In this document: positions 6,724 to 9,284 of the stretch, piece after piece
How the letters are laid out: each line of letters begins with the position of its first letter
Numbering within the stretch: the first letter of the stretch is position 1
Assembly: GCA_018714575.1 (NCBI GenBank)
Contig: DVNF01000106.1
Span: 1-9,284, forward strand
Direction: 5' to 3'
DNA length: 9,284 bases
Source: Candidatus Stercoripulliclostridium merdigallinarum
Lineage (GTDB): Bacteria; Bacillota; Clostridia; Christensenellales; DTU072
The notes under the pieces: model-generated
The model's input: the letters and a program-made list of their open reading frames with translations, nothing else
What the model was told of the DNA's origin: nothing
Databases searched by the model: none
Made by a program: the position numbers and the translations under genes

Positions 6724-7575
6724 ATGAATATTACAAACGCAAAAAAAGCCGAAATATTAATAGAAGCTCTGCCGTACATCAAAAATTACGCGGGTCAAAC
6801 GGTAGTGATCAAATACGGCGGCAGCGCCATGACCGACGAAAGCCTGAAAAAGACGGTGATAAAAGACATCGTTTTGCTGCGTCAGATCGGAGTAAAAACC
6901 GTCGTAGTCCACGGCGGCGGACCCGAAATATCGGCGACGTTGAACAAAATGGGCGTGCAGACTAAGTTCGTTAACGGACTGCGGGTGACAGACGAGGAAA
7001 GCGTTTCCGTCGTACAAATGGTACTGGCGGGAAAGATCAACAAAGATCTGGTGGCTTTGTTCGGTTCGATGGACGCCAAAGCGATAGGCCTATGCGGTAT
7101 CGACGGAAAGATGATAGAGGCGGAACGCCTGAACGAGGAATTGGGCTATGTCGGCGACGTCAAAAAAGTCGATCCGAAGCCGATAGAGGACGCGCTGAAC
7201 GACGGATATATCCCGGTAATTGCGCCGGTAGCCGTAGGTAACGACGGCAAAGTATATAATATCAACGCCGATACCGCCGCCGCAAGAATAGCCGGCGCGT
7301 TGCGTGCCAAAGCCTTTATCAACATGACCGACGAAAAGGGTATTTTAAAGGATAAGGACGATGACGACAGTCTGATACGCGAAGTATCGGCTTCGGAAGC
7401 GGGCGAGCTGATTTCCGAAGGCATAGTCAGCGGCGGAATGATGCCGAAGGTACGTTGCTGTATCGACGCCATTCGTCGCGGAGTTGAAAAAGTATTCATA
7501 ATCGACGGCAGAGAGCCGCATTCATTACTGATCGAAGTGCTTTCCGACGAAGGTATCGGAACGATGTTCTATTGA
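6724..7575 (+). CDS. argB: Acetylglutamate kinase, probably arginine-feedback-inhibited
   Basis: It phosphorylates N-acetylglutamate with ATP, normally the controlled step in organisms that recycle the acetyl group through ArgJ. The 283-residue protein has the amino acid kinase fold: IKYGGSA (29-35, phosphate-binding Lys30), HGGGP (63-67), FVNGLRVTD (82-90), NINADTAAARIA (179-190) and SGGMMPKV (236-243). Residues 1-24 form an extra N-terminal helix region (NAKKAEILIEALPYIKNYAG). In arginine-sensitive hexameric kinases this helix interlaces dimers and contributes to the arginine site, so feedback inhibition is inferred. GGAGG (6715-6719) ends only 4 nt before the ATG. Confidence 0.96.
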   Translation: MNITNAKKAEILIEALPYIKNYAGQTVVIKYGGSAMTDESLKKTVIKDIVLLRQIGVKTVVVHGGGPEISATLNKMGVQTKFVNGLRVTDEESVSVVQMVLAGKINKDLVALFGSMDAKAIGLCGIDGKMIEAERLNEELGYVGDVKKVDPKPIEDALNDGYIPVIAPVAVGNDGKVYNINADTAAARIAGALRAKAFINMTDEKGILKDKDDDDSLIREVSASEAGELISEGIVSGGMMPKVRCCIDAIRRGVEKVFIIDGREPHSLLIEVLSDEGIGTMFY

Positions 7576-7583
7576 GGTGACAG

Positions 7584-8495
7584 ATGAAACATTTATTGAA
7601 GTTAGGCGATCTTAGTTCGCGCGAAATTACCGACATTTTAAACCTGGCGGATCAATTAAAGTTTGAAAAATATCACGGCGAGCGGAAGCCGTACCTGGGC
7701 GGCAAGACGTTGGGAATGATCTTTACCAAGGCTTCTACCAGGACCAGAGTTTCCTTTGAAGTCGGTATGTACCAATTGGGCGGCAACGCGCTGTTCCTGT
7801 CGGGATCGGAAATGCAGATAGGTCGCGGCGAGCCTGCCGAGGACACAGCCAGAGTGCTGTCCAAATACCTGGACGGAATAATGATCAGGACGTATAAACA
7901 GTCGGAAGTCGAAAAGCTTGCCGAGTTCAGCGATATTCCCGTCATCAACGGTCTGACCGATTATTGCCACCCTTGCCAGGTCCTTGCGGATCTGATGACG
8001 ATACGCGAAAGGAAAGGTTCGTTTAAGGGTAAGAAACTTACCTTTATCGGGGACGGCAACAACATGGCGAATTCGTTGATAGTCGGCGCGGTCAAAACGG
8101 GCATGGAAATAGCCGTAGCTTGCCCGAAAGGATATGAACCGGATGCCGAAATAATTAAATGGGGAACCCAAAACGGCAAAGTTACGATAACGGACGACGT
8201 CAAAGCCGCCGCCGAAGGCGCCGACGTCATGTATACCGACGTATGGGCAAGCATGGGGCAAGAGGGCGAAGCCGAACTCCGAAAAGAAAAATTCAAGGGC
8301 TTCTGTATCGATTCCGAGCTGATGAAACTTGCTAAAAAAGACGCCATGGTATTGCATTGTCTGCCTGCGCACCGCGGCGAGGAAATCACGGCGGAGGTAT
8401 TGGAAGCTCACGCGGACGAGATCTTTGCCGAGGCGGAAAACAGGTTGCACGCGCAAAAGGCGGTCATGGTGACCTTGATGGGCGGCAAAAAATAA
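7584..8495 (+). CDS. argF: Ornithine carbamoyltransferase
   Basis: It condenses ornithine with carbamoyl phosphate to give citrulline. The 303-residue length is normal. STRTR (51-55) binds carbamoyl phosphate, HPCQ (129-132) is the second carbamoyl-phosphate motif, and FIGDGNNMANS (154-164) follows. DVWASMGQE (219-227) is the SMG loop that binds ornithine, and HCLPAHRG (258-265) carries the conserved Cys. These last two motifs distinguish it from aspartate, putrescine and N-acetylornithine transcarbamylases. The ribosome binding site GAGGTG (7574-7579) overlaps the argB stop codon, which suggests coupled translation. It follows argB directly, where argD often lies in related operons. Confidence 0.96.
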   Translation: MKHLLKLGDLSSREITDILNLADQLKFEKYHGERKPYLGGKTLGMIFTKASTRTRVSFEVGMYQLGGNALFLSGSEMQIGRGEPAEDTARVLSKYLDGIMIRTYKQSEVEKLAEFSDIPVINGLTDYCHPCQVLADLMTIRERKGSFKGKKLTFIGDGNNMANSLIVGAVKTGMEIAVACPKGYEPDAEIIKWGTQNGKVTITDDVKAAAEGADVMYTDVWASMGQEGEAELRKEKFKGFCIDSELMKLAKKDAMVLHCLPAHRGEEITAEVLEAHADEIFAEAENRLHAQKAVMVTLMGGKK

Positions 8496-8610
8496 ATCGG
8501 GCTGCCGAACCGCGCACGGAACAGAGAATTACGGGCTAAGTAAGCTGTGGGCGGAGGCAAGGATAGCTAAAAAGAAAAAGGTCTGCGACAGATAAATTAA
8601 AGGAGAGGTT
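8496..8610. other. Non-coding gap between argF and carA
   Basis: This 115-nt gap is the widest inside the operon. It has no credible small gene, no stem followed by a T-tract, no good -35/-10 pair, and no recognisable T-box or PyrR-binding motif. A purine-rich stretch at about 8567-8582 precedes the carA ribosome binding site (AAAGGAGAGG, starting near 8599). Transcription probably reads through into carA, but an unrecognised control element cannot be excluded. Confidence 0.5.
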
Positions 8611-9284
8611 ATGGATAAATACCTGGTTCTGGAAAACGGAAACGTATATAAAGGAAAGGCTTTCGGGGCAGAGGGCGACGCCACGGGCGAATTGGTATTC
8701 ACTACCGGCATGGTAGGCTATACCGAAACGTTGACCGATCCTTCATACTACGGGCAGATCATAATGCATACTTTCCCGGAGATAGGGAATTACGGCATAA
8801 TGTACGACGACATGGAATCGGACGGCGTTGCCGCCGCAGGCTATGTGGTAGGGAACTATTGCCTGACCCCATCCAACTTCCGAAAGGACATAGATTTGGA
8901 CGCTTTTATGAAGGAAAAGGGCGTCATCGGATTATACGGAGTGGATACCAGAGCTTTGACGGCGGCTATACGTTCGGCAGGCGTAATGAACGCGGCTATA
9001 GTTTCCGACCCCGAAAAGGTGGATTTCGGAAAGCTCCGCTCCTTTAAAATACAGAATGCCGTTTCTTCGGTTTCTTCCAAAACCGAAGAAATTTACGAGC
9101 CGGAAACCGCTAAATTTACCGTAGCTTTATACGACTACGGCGCGAAAAAGAACATTATCCGCACGCTGTTGGCTCATAACTGCCGAGTTATCAGCGTGCC
9201 GTCGGACACTCCGGTACAGAGGATAAAGGACATCGACCCCGACGGCATAATGCTGTCTAACGGTCCGGGTAACCCCGCCGAATG
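8611..9284 (+). CDS. carA: Carbamoyl-phosphate synthase small (glutaminase) subunit, 5' part; runs off the window
   Basis: CarA hydrolyses glutamine and channels ammonia to CarB for carbamoyl phosphate synthesis. The frame is open from ATG 8611 to the window end (224 full codons). The N-terminal CPSase domain shows TGELVFTTGMVGYTETL from residue 25, then DPSYYGQI, and GVDTRALT (110-117). The class I glutamine amidotransferase domain begins at about 171 with ALYDYGAKKNIIR and reaches SNGPGNP (216-222). The catalytic Cys and His of that domain lie beyond the window. AAAGGAGAGG just upstream supports the start. Its position after argF suggests a carbamoyl phosphate supply dedicated to arginine, with carB presumably next. 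Confidence 0.95.
   Translation, partial: MDKYLVLENGNVYKGKAFGAEGDATGELVFTTGMVGYTETLTDPSYYGQIIMHTFPEIGNYGIMYDDMESDGVAAAGYVVGNYCLTPSNFRKDIDLDAFMKEKGVIGLYGVDTRALTAAIRSAGVMNAAIVSDPEKVDFGKLRSFKIQNAVSSVSSKTEEIYEPETAKFTVALYDYGAKKNIIRTLLAHNCRVISVPSDTPVQRIKDIDPDGIMLSNGPGNPAE

Noticed and set aside
1..9284. A novel defence, mobile or otherwise undescribed multi-gene system.
   Set aside because: Every substantial coding region belongs to a well-known enzyme family. I see no transposase, integrase, recombination sites, CRISPR repeats or clustered unknown genes.

Overview
The window is an ordinary chromosomal stretch with every gene on the + strand. It is dominated by a nearly complete arginine biosynthesis operon. 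The organism is probably a member of the Bacillota (Clostridia-like). Reasons: strong AGGAG-type ribosome binding sites before most genes, close-to-consensus sigma-A-type promoters, ARG-box-like operator half-sites, an argJ-based (acetyl-recycling) pathway clustered as argG-H-C-J-B-F, and roughly balanced base composition with frequent ATA isoleucine and AGG/AGA arginine codons. I cannot assign a genus.

Layout. (1) 1-801: the 3' part of a dihydrolipoamide-dehydrogenase-type flavoprotein, cut by the window start. (2) 802-917: a short spacer with a 12-bp tandem repeat and a near-perfect promoter whose predicted transcription start falls on the ATG of the next gene. (3) 918-1643: a membrane-anchored SGNH/GDSL hydrolase, followed by a rho-independent terminator at 1689-1709. 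(4) 1710-1952: the arginine operon control region, with a GC-rich dyad, a cluster of ARG-box-like sites, a perfect 18-bp palindrome inside the promoter, and a good TATAAT box. (5) 1953-8495: argG, argH, argC, argJ, argB and argF, packed with overlaps or gaps of 4-35 nt. (6) 8496-8610: a 115-nt non-coding gap. (7) 8611-end: the 5' part of carA, cut by the window end.

How the genes work together. ArgJ makes N-acetylglutamate by moving the acetyl group from acetylornithine, ArgB phosphorylates it and ArgC reduces it to the semialdehyde. An aminotransferase (ArgD), which is not in this window, would make acetylornithine, and ArgJ then releases ornithine. CarA (with CarB, presumably just downstream) supplies carbamoyl phosphate, ArgF joins it to ornithine to give citrulline, and ArgG and ArgH convert citrulline to arginine. 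Control is probably at two levels: ArgR/AhrC-type repression at the argG promoter, and arginine feedback inhibition of ArgB, suggested by its N-terminal helix.

I see no mobile element, CRISPR array, tRNA, rRNA or unrecognised multi-gene system. The points most worth a second look are the missing argD, the short (type 2) ArgC within this cluster, the compound operator region before argG, and the apparently leaderless transcript of the SGNH hydrolase.
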